From Anaerovibrio lipolyticus (GTDB lineage Bacteria > Bacillota > Negativicutes > Selenomonadales > Selenomonadaceae), in contig NZ_JADYTY010000001.1 of assembly GCF_021531495.1 (NCBI RefSeq), forward strand, positions 124,001-188,000: a DNA stretch of 64,000 nucleotides, read 5' to 3'. Position numbers and translations under genes: made by a program. The notes beneath the pieces are model-generated. The model worked only from the letters and a program-made list of their open reading frames with translations. It made no database searches and was not told the DNA's origin. Positions within the stretch are counted from its first letter, which is position 1, and every line of letters starts with the position of its first letter. Positions 8,492 through 17,739 of the stretch are shown piece after piece.

Positions 8492-9343
8492 ATGCTCTGG
8501 TTTACAGAACAGCATACTCCTAATGTGAGATTTTCTATCAAGGTTGATCGTCAGCTTTTTAGTGAGCAAAGTGAATTCCAGCGTATTGATGTATTTGAAT
8601 CAGAGGAATTTGGCCGGGTTTTGACCTTGGACGGCTATTTGATGCTTACGGAAAAGGATGAGTTTATCTATCATGAAATGATTGCCCATGTTCCTATGTG
8701 TGTACATCCCCAAGCCAAAAATGTGTTGGTTATTGGTGGTGGCGATGGCGGCACAGTAAGGGAGCTTTGCAAATATAAAACTATTGAAAAAATAGATTTG
8801 GTAGAGATTGATGAGCGGGTAGTGGATATCAGCAAGCTGTATCTGCCAAAGGTGGCTTGTGCCTTGGAAGATCCTAGGGTTCATTGCTATTATGAGGATG
8901 GCCTGAAATTTATTCGCCATGTGGAGGACGAATATGATTTGATTATTGTGGATTCCACAGATCCTTTTGGTCCTGGTGAGGGGTTATTTACCAAGGAGTT
9001 TTATGGCAATTGCTTTAAGGCTCTCCATGAGGATGGCATTATGGTTAATCAGCATGAAAGTCCTTTTTATCAGGAGGATGCCTATGCTATGCAGCGCGCC
9101 CATAAGAGAATATGTCATTCCTTCCCTATAAGCAGGGTATATCAGGTGCATATTCCTACCTATCCTTCGGGACACTGGCTTTTTGGATTTGCTTCCAGAA
9201 AATATCATCCTGTAAAGGAAGTAAATTGGCAGGCTTGGAAGGATTTGCGGATTCGTTGCCGGTACTATAATTGTCCGTTGCATGCAGGCTCCTTTGCTCT
9301 GCCAAATTATGTGGAGGAATTGTTAAGAGATGTTGAAGACTAA
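8492..9343 (+). CDS. speE: Polyamine aminopropyltransferase (spermidine synthase)
   Basis: SpeE transfers the aminopropyl group from decarboxylated SAM to putrescine. The product is 283 residues from ATG 8492, which has GGAGAG nine bases upstream; the in-frame GTG at 8462 is a weaker alternative. Motifs: EFIYHEMIAHVP, VLVIGGGDGGTVREL (decarboxylated-SAM binding), VEIDERVV, the catalytic DSTDPFGPGEGLF and HESPFYQ. Its end overlaps speB by 14 bp. Because agmatinase is next, aminopropylation of agmatine before urea removal (as in some thermophiles) is a possible alternative route. Confidence 0.94.
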   Translation: MLWFTEQHTPNVRFSIKVDRQLFSEQSEFQRIDVFESEEFGRVLTLDGYLMLTEKDEFIYHEMIAHVPMCVHPQAKNVLVIGGGDGGTVRELCKYKTIEKIDLVEIDERVVDISKLYLPKVACALEDPRVHCYYEDGLKFIRHVEDEYDLIIVDSTDPFGPGEGLFTKEFYGNCFKALHEDGIMVNQHESPFYQEDAYAMQRAHKRICHSFPISRVYQVHIPTYPSGHWLFGFASRKYHPVKEVNWQAWKDLRIRCRYYNCPLHAGSFALPNYVEELLRDVED

Positions 9344-10208
9344 TGTAGAAACCTTTTTGGGGTGTGAATCCCCTTGGGAGGAAGCCAGAATCGTTATTTA
9401 TGGTGCTCCCTTTGATTCTACCACCTCTTTTCGTCCCGGTACCAGATTTGCCAGCCGTACCATGCGGGGGGAATCTTATGGACTGGAAACCTATAGTCCC
9501 TATCAGGATTTGGATTTAGAGGATGCTGCTATTATGGATAGCGGTGATTTGGAGCTGTGTTTTGGCAATACAGAGATGGCTCTTAAGGATATTGAGGCTA
9601 GGGCAGATGAGATTGTATCTGCTGGCAAGCTGCCTTTTATGATTGGCGGTGAGCATTTGGTAACCTTGGGAGCTGTAAGGGCTGTCCAGAAAAAGTATCC
9701 TGATTTGCATATTTTACATTTTGATGCTCATACAGATTTACGCCAGGAATATCTTGGTGCAGAGCTGTCCCATGCTACTGTGTTGCGCCGTATTTGGGAT
9801 TTGGTGGGAGATAATCGTATTTGGCAGTTGGGAATCCGCAGCGGTATGCGGGAGGAATTTCAGTGGGCCAAGGAGCATACCAATTTGCGTCCTTTTGATT
9901 TGCAGGCTATGCCAGAGGCATTAGCGGCTTTGCAGGGGAAGCCGGTTTATTTTACCATTGATTTGGATGTTATGGACCCATCTGTATTTCCGGGAACAGG
10001 TACGCCGGAATATGGCGGTGTGTCCTTTAAGGAGCTGTTGGAAGCAGCCTTGGCTGGCTGTGGTCTGAATGTAGTAGGCTGTGATTTGGTGGAACTTTCT
10101 CCTGCCTATGATCAGAGCGGTGCTTCTACAGCCGCGGCCTTAAAGATTATGCGGGAAATGCTTTTGAAATTAGAGGCTCCTTTTATTCAGGGACCAATAA
10201 ATGTTTAA
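9330..10208 (+). CDS. speB: Agmatinase / arginase-family ureohydrolase
   Basis: This is a Mn-dependent ureohydrolase of 292 residues converting agmatine (or aminopropylagmatine) to putrescine (or spermidine) plus urea. The metal-binding motifs GGEHLVTLGA, HFDAHTDLR and TIDLDVMDPSVFPGTGTPEYGG are intact. The start codon lies inside the end of speE, so the two are co-translated. The family includes arginase and guanidinobutyrase, but speA and speE as neighbours favour agmatinase. Confidence 0.93.
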   Translation: MLKTNVETFLGCESPWEEARIVIYGAPFDSTTSFRPGTRFASRTMRGESYGLETYSPYQDLDLEDAAIMDSGDLELCFGNTEMALKDIEARADEIVSAGKLPFMIGGEHLVTLGAVRAVQKKYPDLHILHFDAHTDLRQEYLGAELSHATVLRRIWDLVGDNRIWQLGIRSGMREEFQWAKEHTNLRPFDLQAMPEALAALQGKPVYFTIDLDVMDPSVFPGTGTPEYGGVSFKELLEAALAGCGLNVVGCDLVELSPAYDQSGASTAAALKIMREMLLKLEAPFIQGPINV

Positions 10209-10235
10209 TAAATAAAATTATTTGGAGGTATAAAT

Positions 10236-11435
10236 ATGGGAAAAGCTTTAATTATAGGTTGTGGCGGTGTGGCCAGCGTAGCCATTCACAAATGTGTGCA
10301 GAATAGCGATGTTTTCGATGAAATTTGCATTGCCAGCCGTACTGTTAGCAAATGTGATGCTTTGAAGGAAAAGCTTTCTGGTGGCAAATGCAAGATTACT
10401 ACAGCTCAGGTAGATGCCAATAGTGTGGAGGAGCTGGTAGCTCTGATTAACAAGGTAAAGCCAGATGTAGTGTTGAATTTGGCTCTGCCATATCAGGATT
10501 TGACCATTATGGATGCCTGCCTGGAGTGCAAGGTTAGCTATGTGGATACTGCTAACTATGAGCCAGAGGATACTGCCAAGTTTGAATACAAGTGGCAGTG
10601 GGCTTATCGTGAGAAGTTTGAGAAGGCTGGTATTACTGCTCTGTTAGGCTCTGGCTTTGATCCTGGTGTTACCGGTGTATTTAGTGCTTATGCCTTGAAG
10701 CATCATTTTGATGAAATTAATTATATTGATATTCTGGATTGCAATGCAGGAGATCACGGCTATCCATTTGCTACTAATTTTAATCCAGAGATTAACATTA
10801 GAGAGGTTTCTGCCAAGGGAAGCTATTGGGAAGATGGCAAGTGGGTAGAAACAGAGCCTATGGAGATTAAGCGGGTATACAACTTCCCAGAGGTAGGTCC
10901 AAAGGATATGTATCTGCTCCATCATGAGGAATTGGAGTCCTTGGGTATCAATATTCCTGGTATTAAGAGAATTCGTTTCTTTATGACCTTTGGGGAAAGC
11001 TATCTCCGTCACCTCAAATGTCTGGAGAATGTAGGCATGACCTCTATTGAGCCAATTGAGTTTGAGGGTAAGAAGATTATTCCTTTGCAGTTCTTGAAGG
11101 CAGTATTGCCTGATCCAGCCAGTCTTGGCCCAAGAACCGTAGGTAAGACCAATATTGGCTGTATATTCCGGGGCAAGAAGGATGGCAAGGATAAGACCTA
11201 TTATCTCTACAATGTCTGCGATCATCAGGAATGCTACAAGGAGGTAGGTTCTCAGGCTGTTTCCTATACCACCGGTGTACCTGCTATGATTGGTGCTATG
11301 CTGGTAATGAACGGTACCTGGAGCAAGCCAGGCGTATATAATATTGAAGAATTTGATCCAGATCCATTTATGGATGCGCTGAATAAATGGGGATTGCCTT
11401 GGCAGGAAAGCTTCAATCCGGAGCTGGTTGACTAA
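10236..11435 (+). CDS. Carboxyspermidine/carboxynorspermidine dehydrogenase (saccharopine dehydrogenase family)
   Basis: This 399-residue enzyme has an N-terminal Rossmann fold (IIGCGGVASVAIHKC) and the carboxynorspermidine synthase signature regions ANYEPEDTAKFEYKWQW and GFDPGVTGVFSAYALKHHFDEI. It condenses putrescine (or diaminopropane) with aspartate semialdehyde using NADPH, giving carboxyspermidine (or carboxynorspermidine). Its stop overlaps the nspC start (TAATG), so the two enzymes act in sequence. GGAGGT lies 8 bp before the ATG. The exact diamine substrate is inferred from context. Confidence 0.92.
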   Translation: MGKALIIGCGGVASVAIHKCVQNSDVFDEICIASRTVSKCDALKEKLSGGKCKITTAQVDANSVEELVALINKVKPDVVLNLALPYQDLTIMDACLECKVSYVDTANYEPEDTAKFEYKWQWAYREKFEKAGITALLGSGFDPGVTGVFSAYALKHHFDEINYIDILDCNAGDHGYPFATNFNPEINIREVSAKGSYWEDGKWVETEPMEIKRVYNFPEVGPKDMYLLHHEELESLGINIPGIKRIRFFMTFGESYLRHLKCLENVGMTSIEPIEFEGKKIIPLQFLKAVLPDPASLGPRTVGKTNIGCIFRGKKDGKDKTYYLYNVCDHQECYKEVGSQAVSYTTGVPAMIGAMLVMNGTWSKPGVYNIEEFDPDPFMDALNKWGLPWQESFNPELVD

Positions 11436-12589
11436 TGGCAGCTATGGAGAAGCAGCCTGCTTGGCTGCAGGAGGTTGCCACGCCGGCTTATGTTATTGAT
11501 GAAAAGCAATTGATTCACAATTTGGAAATTCTCAAGGGAGTTCAGGATAGAACAGGCTGCAGTATTCTGTTGGCCCAAAAGGCTTTTTCCATGTATGCCT
11601 GTTATCCCTTGATTGCCAAGTATCTAAAAGGGGCTGCTGCCAGTGGTCTTTTTGAGGCTCGTCTTGCCTATGAAGAATTTCCTGGGGAGAATCATGTTTT
11701 TAATCCGGCCTTTCAGGATAAAGAATTTTCTGAGCTGTTGCAATACTGCGACCATTTTGTTTTTAATTCCGTGACTCAGTGGAAAAAATTCCGGGAGAGA
11801 GCCTTGGCAGCTCATAAAGAATGCGGTTTGCGCATCAACCCAGAGCATTCTACTCAGGATCATGCTATCTATGATCCCTGCTCTCCTTTGTCCAGATTGG
11901 GAGCGAGAATCAGCGAAATTCAGCCAGAGGAGCTGGAGGGATTGACAGGCTTTCACTTCCATACTCTTTGTGAGCAGGGCGCAGAGCCTTTGGCAGAAAC
12001 CTTGGAGGCTGTAGAGGAAAAATTTGGCAAGTATCTACCTCAGCTAAAATGGATTAATTTTGGCGGTGGACATCATATTACCAAAGAGGGGTATAATATT
12101 CCTTTATTGGAAAAATGCATCAATCGCATGCAGGAAAAATACGGTTTGAAGGTTTATTTGGAGCCTGGTGAAGCTGTGGCTCTTAATGCAGGTTTCTTGA
12201 TAACAGAGGTATTGGAGCTGATAGAGGGGCCGGAACGGGAAATGCCGGTGGCTATTCTGGATGCCTCTGCTGCCTGTCATATGCCAGATGTTATTGAAAT
12301 GCCTTATAGACCACCTCTTTTTAATAGTGGCGAGGAGGGTGAAAAGATATATTCCTATATGTTGGCAGGAGCTACCTGCCTAGCTGGTGATAATATAGGC
12401 ATTTATTCCTTTGATAAGCCTTTGCAGTGTGGGCAGCGGCTTGTATTTGGTGATATGGCCATATATACTATGGTAAAAAATAATACATTTAATGGCATGG
12501 CGTTGCCTGATATTTACTATGTAGATAGTCAGGACAAGTTAAAGTGTATTAAGAAATTTGCTTATGAGAATTTTAAGTGTAGATTGTAA
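11435..12589 (+). CDS. nspC: Carboxynorspermidine/carboxyspermidine decarboxylase
   Basis: This is a PLP fold-III decarboxylase of 384 residues that converts carboxy(nor)spermidine to (nor)spermidine. LLAQKAFSMYACYPLI contains the PLP lysine. Other markers are SRLGARISEI, FHFHTLCEQG, WINFGGGHHIT, YLEPGEAV, and a C-terminal LAGATCLAGDNIGIYSF carrying the substrate-binding Cys/Asp. It is translationally coupled to the preceding dehydrogenase. Co-occurrence with a full SpeD/SpeE route in the same cluster is notable. Confidence 0.95.
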   Translation: MAAMEKQPAWLQEVATPAYVIDEKQLIHNLEILKGVQDRTGCSILLAQKAFSMYACYPLIAKYLKGAAASGLFEARLAYEEFPGENHVFNPAFQDKEFSELLQYCDHFVFNSVTQWKKFRERALAAHKECGLRINPEHSTQDHAIYDPCSPLSRLGARISEIQPEELEGLTGFHFHTLCEQGAEPLAETLEAVEEKFGKYLPQLKWINFGGGHHITKEGYNIPLLEKCINRMQEKYGLKVYLEPGEAVALNAGFLITEVLELIEGPEREMPVAILDASAACHMPDVIEMPYRPPLFNSGEEGEKIYSYMLAGATCLAGDNIGIYSFDKPLQCGQRLVFGDMAIYTMVKNNTFNGMALPDIYYVDSQDKLKCIKKFAYENFKCRL

Positions 12590-12630
12590 AAAAGATTTAA
12601 TTTCTATGGCGAATAGGTATTAAGTCCAAT

Positions 12631-12650
12631 TTTTGTAAATATATACAAAA
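12631..12650. promoter_or_regulatory. Near-perfect 20-bp palindrome, possible MarR operator
   Basis: TTTTGTA and TACAAAA form perfect arms around AATATA. The palindrome lies about 15 bp upstream of the MarR gene promoter. MarR-family proteins bind such AT-rich palindromes; autoregulation is inferred. Confidence 0.5.
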
Positions 12651-12664
12651 ATGCACATTTGATA

Positions 12665-12693
12665 TTTACGAAAGTTGCAATTTTTTATATAAT
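12665..12693 (+). promoter_or_regulatory. Promoter of marR-family gene
   Basis: TTTACG (12665-12670), a 17-bp spacer and TATAAT (12688-12693) lie about 60 bp before the ATG. Confidence 0.6.
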
Positions 12694-12753
12694 TGGAAGG
12701 TATAGGAAAATTTGCCGTATAGTTTTATGTTTGATGTAGGGAGGGGCAGCTAT

Positions 12754-13191
12754 ATGGAAAATAGGAAGGTCAGGGATGAGATTGATACATTGGTATCATT
12801 CATCCGTCAGCGGCACAAGGAATTTATGATGGCTCGTTTGCAGCCACTGGGAATCAAAACCAGCTCTAGAGGTTCTGTGCTTTATGCAGTCTTTGAAAAT
12901 GAAGGTCTGGTACAGGATGATATCAGCAACAGATTGAGCATGGACAAGGCTTTTGTCACCAGAGAGCTCAATGCTCTTAGCGAAGCAGGCTTGATTCATC
13001 GGCTAAAGGATCCTCAGGATCACCGTAGAAATCATATTTTCCTTACTGAGGATGGCAGAACTGTTGGTGAGGCTATTGTGAAGATTGAGGATGATTGGGT
13101 AAATATGTCTTATAACGGCTTGTCAGTTAGGGAACTGAATGAGCTTAAGACATATGCTGAACGAATCTGTGGTAATATTCGCAATACCTGA
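12754..13191 (+). CDS. MarR-family transcriptional regulator
   Basis: The product is a 145-residue winged-helix regulator. From ATG 12754 (GGGAGGGG eight bases upstream) it shows the recognition region VLYAVFENEGLVQDDISNRLSMDKAFVTRELNALSEAGLIHRL and the wing motif DPQDHRRNHIFLTEDG, diagnostic for MarR. The long TTG-start extension at 12712 would overlap the promoter. It is monocistronic, between nspC and the pheST T-box. The ligand and targets are unknown; the AT-rich palindrome upstream suggests autorepression. Confidence 0.9.
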   Translation: MENRKVRDEIDTLVSFIRQRHKEFMMARLQPLGIKTSSRGSVLYAVFENEGLVQDDISNRLSMDKAFVTRELNALSEAGLIHRLKDPQDHRRNHIFLTEDGRTVGEAIVKIEDDWVNMSYNGLSVRELNELKTYAERICGNIRNT

Positions 13192-13229
13192 TAATAAGTA
13201 TGCATCCTGGATCTGGCCAGGAAAAATAG

Positions 13230-13258
13230 TTGCCATGTAATAAAAATAGTGTTAAAAT
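13230..13258 (+). promoter_or_regulatory. pheST promoter
   Basis: TTGCCA (13230-13235), a 17-bp spacer and TAAAAT (13253-13258) lie just upstream of the T-box leader. Confidence 0.65.
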
Positions 13259-13264
13259 ACATGG

Positions 13265-13492
13265 TACAGCGAAGAAAGAGAAAGTAATCTGTTTGCAGAC
13301 TTATAGAGAGTGCCGGAAGGGTGGAACCGGAACAGTATCAAATAGATGAAGTTCGCTCTGGAGCTATTCTGGTGAAGAGATGTAGTCAGAACGTTTTCCG
13401 CGTTAGGGAGTTAATTAAGTAAAAATTAGGGTGGTACCGCGAACCGCAAGTTATTTGCCTTCGCCCCTAGCTATGGGGGCGAGGGCTTTTTT
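13265..13492 (+). promoter_or_regulatory. T-box leader (Phe)
   Basis: The T-box sequence AGGGTGGTACCGCG is at 13429-13442. It follows a long structured leader with a putative TTC (phenylalanine) specifier at about 13352 in the context GATGAAGTTCGCTCTGG. An 11-bp terminator stem follows. Uncharged tRNA-Phe should stabilise the antiterminator and permit pheS-pheT transcription. The specifier choice is inferred from position and from the downstream gene identity. Confidence 0.92.
13457..13492 (+). terminator. T-box terminator
   Basis: GCCTTCGCCCC pairs with GGGGCGAGGGC (one G-T wobble) and is followed by TTTTTT. It overlaps the T-box antiterminator region. Confidence 0.9.
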
Positions 13493-13527
13493 GTTGTTCT
13501 GCTCCCGGATAGATAAAGGAGGATAAT

Positions 13528-14559
13528 ATGGAAGAAAAGATTGAACAGCTGCGGCAGGAAGCTGCTCAGGCTGTAAAACAGGCAGTAAGCAGCCTTGGAG
13601 ATCTGAATGACATCAGAGTCAAGTATCTGGGCAAAAAAGGGGAATTAACCAGTATCCTGAGAGGTATGGGACAGCTGTCCAAGGAGGATCGCCCTCGTAT
13701 TGGTCAGATTGTTAATGAGGCTCGTCAGCAGCTGGAACAGCTGATTGCAGAGAAAAATGAAGAGCTGCGGGAGAAGGAGCTTCAGAAGCGTTTGGCAAAT
13801 GAGAAGATTGACGTTACTCTGCCAGGACGCCGTGCACCTCGTGGTCATATCCATCCATTGACTATGACCTTGATGGAAATCAAAAATATCTTTATGAAGA
13901 TGGGCTTTACTGTGGAAGTAGGCCCAGAAATCGAGAAGGAGTATTATAACTTTGAGGCATTGAACCTGCCTAAGGATCATCCAGCTCGGGATATGCAGGA
14001 TTCTTTCTATATTAATGAAGATATTCTCATGCGTTCCCAGACCTCTCCTGTACAGGCTAGAACTATGGAGGCTCATGAGCCTAATAGTCCAATCCGTATG
14101 ATTGCTCCTGGTCGTGTATATCGTCGTGATGATTATGATGCTACCCATTCTCCAATGTTTACCCAGATTGAGGGTATGGTTATTGATAAGGGCATCAGCC
14201 TGGCTGATTTGAAGGGCACCTTGGAGAACTTCCTAAAGCAGATTTTCAATGACAAGGTAAAGGTGCGTTTCCGTCCAAGCTTCTTCCCATTTACTGAGCC
14301 TAGTGCTGAGGTAGATATTTCCTGCGTTATGTGTCAGGGTAAGGGCTGCCGTGTCTGCAAGGGTACTGGCTGGCTGGAGATTCTTGGCTCTGGTATGATT
14401 CATCCAAATGTATTAAGAATGAGTGGCTATGATCCCGAAAAGGTTAGTGGCTTTGCCTTTGGCCTTGGTGTAGAGCGTATTGCTATGCTGCGTTATGGTA
14501 TTGAGGATCTGCGTTTGTTCTATGACAACGATTTGAGATTCTTGAAGCAGTTCTGGTAA
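13528..14559 (+). CDS. pheS: Phenylalanine-tRNA ligase alpha subunit
   Basis: This is the catalytic subunit of the alpha2-beta2 PheRS, of normal length (343 residues). An N-terminal coiled-coil arm (1-90) is followed by class II motif 1 ([19 protein letters not shown]), motif 2 ([24 protein letters not shown]) and motif 3 ([22 protein letters not shown]). The start is ATG with AAAGGAGG upstream. It is 17 bp from pheT and controlled by the Phe T-box. Confidence 0.98.
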   Translation: MEEKIEQLRQEAAQAVKQAVSSLGDLNDIRVKYLGKKGELTSILRGMGQLSKEDRPRIGQIVNEARQQLEQLIAEKNEELREKELQKRLANEKIDVTLPGRRAPRGHIHPLTMTLMEIKNIFMKMGFTVEVGPEIEKEYYNFEALNLPKDHPARDMQDSFYINEDILMRSQTSPVQARTMEAHEPNSPIRMIAPGRVYRRDDYDATHSPMFTQIEGMVIDKGISLADLKGTLENFLKQIFNDKVKVRFRPSFFPFTEPSAEVDISCVMCQGKGCRVCKGTGWLEILGSGMIHPNVLRMSGYDPEKVSGFAFGLGVERIAMLRYGIEDLRLFYDNDLRFLKQFW

Positions 14560-14576
14560 TAGGGAGGATTGAGAAA

Positions 14577-17012
14577 ATGCAGGTATCTATAAAATGGCTT
14601 CATGATTATATAGATTTCACAGAAACCGCCGAGGAATTGGCTGATAAGCTGACTATGGCCGGGATTCCTGTGGAAAATGTTATTCGTGCCGATGAAGGAC
14701 TGGAAAAGGTTGTTACCGGCAAGGTAGAAAATATCGTTCCTCATCCAGATTCTGATCATATGTTTATTACCACCATGAATGTAGGTGGAGCTGAGCCTGT
14801 ACAGATTGTTACTGGTGCTCAGAATGTTCATCAGGATGATATTGTTCCTGTAGCAATGGTAGGTGCTAAGCTGCCAACAGGACAGAAGATATCTAAGGGC
14901 AAGCTTCGTGGTGTACCATCTAATGGCATGCTGTGTTCTGCCGATGAGTTGAAGCTGGACACCACCAATATGACAGAAGATCAGCTTAACGGCATTTATA
15001 TTCTGCCAAAGGATACTCCGGTTGGTGTAGCAGTTACAGAGGTTCTTGGCCTGGATGATGTGGTTTTGGAATTTGAGCTGACAGCTAACAGAGGGGATTG
15101 CTTTAGTGTCTTTGGTCTGATTCGCGAGGTGGCTATTCTTACTGGCAATGAGCCAAAGTGGCCAGAAATCAAGGTTAATGAGGATGATGCTGCCAAGGCT
15201 GCTGATATGATTAAAATCGGCATTGAGGCTCATGATCTGTGCAGCCGCTTCTCCGGTCGTGTACTGAAAAATGTAAAAATTGGTCCTTCTCCAAAGTGGA
15301 TGCAGCAGCGTTTGGATGGTGCTGGTATCCGTGCTATCAATAATGTAGTTGATGTTACCAATTTCGTTATGGTAGAGCTGGGGCAGCCTATGCATGCTTA
15401 TGATTATGATGCAATTGCTGGTCATAGTCTGGTAGCCCGCAAGGCTGTAGCAGGGGAAAACCTGCATACTCTGGATGATTCCCAGCGTTTGGCCAAGGGT
15501 ACAGAACTGGTTATTGCTGATGCTGAAAAGGCAGCTGGCTTGGCTGGTGTTATGGGTGGCTTGGAAACTGAGGTTACTGAGAAAACTACCACTATTGTAC
15601 TGGAAGCAGCTTGCTTTAATGGCCCTAGCATCCGTCGTACATCCAGAGGCTGCGGTCTGCATTCTGAGGCATCTGGACGATTTGAGCGTGGCACCGATGT
15701 AACAGGTACTATTCGTGCCCTGGATAGAGCAGCCCAACTGCTGCAGGATATGGGGGCTTGTACTGTAACTCAGGGTGTGGTAGATGTATATCCAACAACT
15801 AAGGAGCCTGTTCATGTAAAATTCACTCCTGAGCAGATTAACAATCGTTTGGGAACTGATTTGCCAGCAGAGAAAATGATTGATATTCTGGAGAAGCTTT
15901 ATTTCAAGGTTTCTGAGGCTGGTAATGGTGTATATAGTGTAGAAGTACCATCTTGGCGCAATGATGTAACCTTTATGGAGGATCTCTCTGAGGAAATAGC
16001 TCGCATCTACGGCTTTGACAATATTCATTCTACTACGCCACGAGGCAATGTTACTCAGGGTGGCCAGAAGCCTGCCCAGATGTTTGAGGACAGATTGAAG
16101 CTGACTTTGAGCCATATGGGCCTTAGCGAGGAGGTTTCCTTCAGCTTTACTAACCCTGATATCTTTGACAAGATGGAAATACCACAGGAAAGCAATCTTC
16201 GCAAGGCTATTCCTATTATGAATCCACTGACTGATGAATTCCCATTGGTGCGTACTACTCTGTTAGGCAGCATTTTGGAAAATGCAGTTCGCAATCTGTC
16301 CCGCAAGAACGAGGATATTAAGATTTTTGATGTAGCGCCTGTATTTTATCCAAAGGCTCTGCCGTTGACTGAACTGCCAAGAGAGGTTGTAAAGGTAGCT
16401 GGCTTTATGACAGGTCGTCGCAATCCTGTAGGCTGGAGCAATGACAGCGATATGATTGATTTCTATGATGCCAAGGGTATTGTAGAGGATTTGTTGGAGA
16501 TTCTCTCCATCAAACGTTATCAGGTAGAGGCAGGAGAATATACTGCTATGCATCCTGGTAAGACAGCTCTCTTCAAGAAGGGCAAGGAGGTAATCGCTGC
16601 TGTAGGTGAACTGCATCCAAAGGTGGCTGAGAACTTTGGTATTACCAAAAAGGCTTATATCTTTGAGATGGATCTTCTGACCTTGATGAAGTATAAATCC
16701 GAAAAGACTAAGACAGAGGCTCTGCCTAAATATCCTGGTATTTGTCGGGATCTGGCTATGCTGGTGGATGAAAATGTCAGCGCAGCTGAGATTGAGCGCA
16801 CTATTGCCCAAAATGGCGGTGAGTACTTTACGGATGTTACTCTCTTTGATGTATATCAGGGCAAGCAGGTGGCAGCAGGTAAGAAGTCTATGGCCTTCAA
16901 TATTCAGTTCCAGTCCAATGATAAGACCTTGACTGATGCTGATGCAGATCAGGGCTTTAAGCAGATTCTGGAGGCTGTAAAGAAGGAGTTTGACGCAGAG
17001 CTGAGAGGTTGA
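14577..17012 (+). CDS. pheT: Phenylalanine-tRNA ligase beta subunit
   Basis: The 811-residue beta subunit has the full bacterial domain order. The N-terminal tRNA-binding/EMAP domain (about 40-150) contains NVGGAEPVQIVTGAQNV. The B3/B4 editing domain (about 205-390) contains RRTSRGCGLHSEASGRFERGTD. The B5 domain (about 400-475), a degenerate class II core, and a C-terminal FDX-ACB domain (KYPGICRDLAMLVDENV to the end) complete it. It forms PheRS with PheS. A GGGAGGA site lies upstream of the ATG, and the stop overlaps the zapA leader region. Confidence 0.98.
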   Translation: MQVSIKWLHDYIDFTETAEELADKLTMAGIPVENVIRADEGLEKVVTGKVENIVPHPDSDHMFITTMNVGGAEPVQIVTGAQNVHQDDIVPVAMVGAKLPTGQKISKGKLRGVPSNGMLCSADELKLDTTNMTEDQLNGIYILPKDTPVGVAVTEVLGLDDVVLEFELTANRGDCFSVFGLIREVAILTGNEPKWPEIKVNEDDAAKAADMIKIGIEAHDLCSRFSGRVLKNVKIGPSPKWMQQRLDGAGIRAINNVVDVTNFVMVELGQPMHAYDYDAIAGHSLVARKAVAGENLHTLDDSQRLAKGTELVIADAEKAAGLAGVMGGLETEVTEKTTTIVLEAACFNGPSIRRTSRGCGLHSEASGRFERGTDVTGTIRALDRAAQLLQDMGACTVTQGVVDVYPTTKEPVHVKFTPEQINNRLGTDLPAEKMIDILEKLYFKVSEAGNGVYSVEVPSWRNDVTFMEDLSEEIARIYGFDNIHSTTPRGNVTQGGQKPAQMFEDRLKLTLSHMGLSEEVSFSFTNPDIFDKMEIPQESNLRKAIPIMNPLTDEFPLVRTTLLGSILENAVRNLSRKNEDIKIFDVAPVFYPKALPLTELPREVVKVAGFMTGRRNPVGWSNDSDMIDFYDAKGIVEDLLEILSIKRYQVEAGEYTAMHPGKTALFKKGKEVIAAVGELHPKVAENFGITKKAYIFEMDLLTLMKYKSEKTKTEALPKYPGICRDLAMLVDENVSAAEIERTIAQNGGEYFTDVTLFDVYQGKQVAAGKKSMAFNIQFQSNDKTLTDADADQGFKQILEAVKKEFDAELRG

Positions 17013-17017
17013 TTCCT

Positions 17018-17668
17018 ATGGCAAAAAAAGCAGAAGTAGTCATCCTTGGTAATCGTTATAAGCTGACCACTGATAGGGATGAAGAAGGCTGGCTGGAAAA
17101 GCTGGCTGAGGATTTTAATGGGAGAGTGGATAAAATCGCCGGCGGCAGTCGGCGATTCAATCCCCTAAATGTCAGCATCCTTATTGGCCTCCAGTTGGAA
17201 GAGGAAATGTACAATCTGAAGCAGGAGGCGCGTCAGGCTTATGAAAGAATCAAGCAGCAGCACGAAGATATTGTCAAACAGCAAAAGACTCAAAGTGAAA
17301 AGCTGTTAGCTGAACAAAAGGCTGAATACGAGGCCAAACTGCTAAAGGAGCGCAAATCCTATGAGGCAAGGATGTCAGCCCAAAGTTCTCAGTATAGCAG
17401 CTCTATGCAGAAACTGCGGGACAGACACGCCCAGGAAATAACCAGACAGCAGCAGGAGCATGCGGCTGATATGGCTAATCTAAAGTCTAGTCAGGAAGCA
17501 GCCCTGACAGAACTGCAGGCTTCCAAGGAACGGCAGGTTACAGCTCTGCAGAATGAGCTGAATAGCAAGTCCTCTCAACAGGCAGATGCCTTGAAGGAAT
17601 TGCAGGCGAAATATGATAAGCTGCAAAAGGACTATGATGAATTAATGGAGCTGCTGGAGGATGCCTAG
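17018..17668 (+). CDS. zapA: ZapA-family cell division protein with long coiled-coil extension
   Basis: The first ~90 residues match ZapA: VVILGNRYKLTTDRDEEGWLEKLAEDFN, then NPLNVSILIGLQLEEEMYNL. ZapA bundles FtsZ filaments. Typical ZapA is about 85-110 residues; this one is 216. The remaining ~125 residues are a continuous Gln/Glu/Lys/Ala-rich coiled coil (QEARQAYERIKQQHEDI onward). The ATG at 17018 has GAGAGG 10 bp upstream, and a TTG nine bases earlier overlaps the pheT stop. pheT-zapA synteny is common in Firmicutes. The function of the extension is unknown. Confidence 0.82.
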   Translation: MAKKAEVVILGNRYKLTTDRDEEGWLEKLAEDFNGRVDKIAGGSRRFNPLNVSILIGLQLEEEMYNLKQEARQAYERIKQQHEDIVKQQKTQSEKLLAEQKAEYEAKLLKERKSYEARMSAQSSQYSSSMQKLRDRHAQEITRQQQEHAADMANLKSSQEAALTELQASKERQVTALQNELNSKSSQQADALKELQAKYDKLQKDYDELMELLEDA

Positions 17669-17739
17669 TAAGCTGCAATCAGGAGAAGTGTTTGCAGTGC
17701 TTCCCAAACCATCAGGTTGCAGTATAGTAAAGTAATATA

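Noticed and set aside
14520-16115. 531-codon minus-strand frame opposite pheT
   Set aside because: It lies wholly antisense to pheT; its composition mirrors pheT codon use and it has no family resemblance.
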